A DNA stretch of 64,000 nucleotides, taken from Actinoallomurus sp963799975 (GTDB taxonomy: Bacteria > Actinomycetota > Actinomycetes > Streptosporangiales > Streptosporangiaceae). The translations under genes and the position numbers were made by a program. Each line of letters begins with the position of its first letter. Position 1 is the first letter of the stretch. Shown in pieces: positions 63,401 through 64,000 of this stretch. The notes below the pieces were generated by a model. That model was not told the DNA's origin. It ran no database searches and worked only from the letters and a program-made list of their open reading frames with translations. Location: NCBI GenBank assembly GCA_963799975.1, contig CAWCZF010000005.1, forward strand, positions 1 through 64,000. The letters are read 5' to 3'.

Positions 63401-63479
63401 CTGTCCGGCGATGGCGTCGGGGAGCAGGTCGCTGCCGTCGATACGGGCGTCTGCGATCCGCGTGCCGTCCGCGCGGGAA

Positions 63480-63745
63480 CCCGCACTGCCCAGCGCCTGC
63501 CGCAGTCGACGATCGTCCCGGCCTTCTCCCATGTGATGGACGAGTCCCTCGCCTACCGGGGGCTCCGCCAGCCGGGCTTTTGGGCCATCGCGGTCGCTGG
63601 CGACGACCCTGAGGCCAACAAAATCGTGCACGATCTGGTACGAGCCACCGGGTTCGTTCCCGTCCACATCGGCACCCTGGCCGAGTCGGCGCCTTTGGAT
63701 CCTGGCGGCGTCATCTTCCCCCACATGTTCACCTGGCCGACCTAA
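63480..63745 (+). pseudogene. NADPH-dependent F420-reductase-like protein, C-terminal fragment
   Basis: The frame ESLAYRGLRQPGFWAIAVAG, then DDPEANKIVHDLVRATGFVP and VHIGTLAESAPLDPGGVIFP is the C-terminal part of the dinucleotide-binding (NADP oxidoreductase, F420-dependent-like) family. The N-terminal Rossmann fold with the NADP motif is missing. Confidence 0.7.
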
Positions 63746-63932
63746 CCGCTCAGATCTCCCGCCAGCGCAGCGCCTGCCCCCTTCGCCCCCCAGCTGATGT
63801 CAGGCACGACGCCTGGGCCGACCCGCCCCAGCGTCTGAGGGAGAAGTCGGCCAAGCGTCGGCCGACTGCGGTTCCGACGTCCGCCCGCGACCAGCGGTGC
63901 TGATGGCCCGGCTGTGGTCAGGAGGCGTGCGG

Positions 63933-64000
63933 TCAGGGGGCCAGGGCGGGCGACTCGCCGGGGAGGGTGCCGGGATCGGGGGTGCGCAGGCCGTCCAGGA
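63933..64000 (-). CDS. TetR-like regulator, C-terminal end, start off the window
   Basis: The last 22 codons on the minus strand read LDGLRTPDPGTLPGESPALA, a common tail of actinomycete TetR-family regulators. The rest is beyond the right edge. Confidence 0.4.
   Translation of the reverse strand, partial: LDGLRTPDPGTLPGESPALAP

Noticed and set aside
1..64000. CRISPR arrays, rRNA, tRNA or replication origin
   Set aside because: No regularly spaced repeats, no conserved rRNA or tRNA segments and no DnaA-box cluster were seen on reading.

Overview
The window is 64 kb of very GC-rich DNA with long overlapping ORFs, GTG starts, 4-bp ATGA gene overlaps, many two-component systems, ECF sigma factors, a SARP-type regulator and a lanthipeptide locus. 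This points to a filamentous actinomycete; a Streptosporangiales/Thermomonosporaceae-like genome is my guess from gene content, not a test. No rRNA, tRNA or CRISPR array was seen.

Layout. 1-16.8 kb: a broken gene at the left edge, an M18 aminopeptidase, a LUD protein and an ECF sigma factor. Next comes a compact class II lanthipeptide locus (lanA precursor at 7222-7416, LanM synthetase at 3874-7152), followed by a broken aromatase/cyclase gene, an alpha/beta hydrolase, a frameshifted RibD-type reductase, a MacB-like ABC efflux operon with its adaptor and a lipoprotein, an orphan NarL-type kinase, and small SRPBCC and DUF genes. 16.9-28.3 kb: a FetB-like permease, a frameshifted membrane protein, a kinase/regulator pair, and a second regulator and kinase that flank a five-part ABC/lipoprotein operon on the other strand, then a DedA protein. 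28.4-33.8 kb: a two-domain GT2/CDP-glycerol phosphotransferase plus a GT4, and a BlaI/M56 pair with an 18-bp palindromic operator. 33.9-37.2 kb: an ArsR-type/SRPBCC operon and a YciI/ECF42-type sigma pair. 37.3-38.4 kb: an AT-richer island with a barstar-like immunity gene. 38.7-47.8 kb: a SARP/NTPase/TPR regulator, an FAD oxidoreductase and four secreted-type proteins, the last cut by an insertion sequence remnant.

From 47.8 kb to the right end the window is accessory and decayed. It holds IS remnants (IS3, ISL3, IS4, IS5-like and related integrases), a recombinase stub, a truncated UppP, and tail pieces of a NUDIX and an F420-reductase-like gene. Intact islands lie between them: a TetR/TIGR03086 pair, a MerR-like gene, a TIR-domain protein, and an ABC exporter next to a kinase/response regulator pair.

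The most interesting candidates are the lanthipeptide (short core with three Cys and five Ser/Thr, no dedicated LanT/LanP in view), the orphan barstar-like immunity island, and the TIR protein with an unrecognised C-terminal region. A caution applies throughout: at least eight recognisable genes carry single-base frameshifts, some at G or C runs, so part of the apparent decay may be sequencing error.
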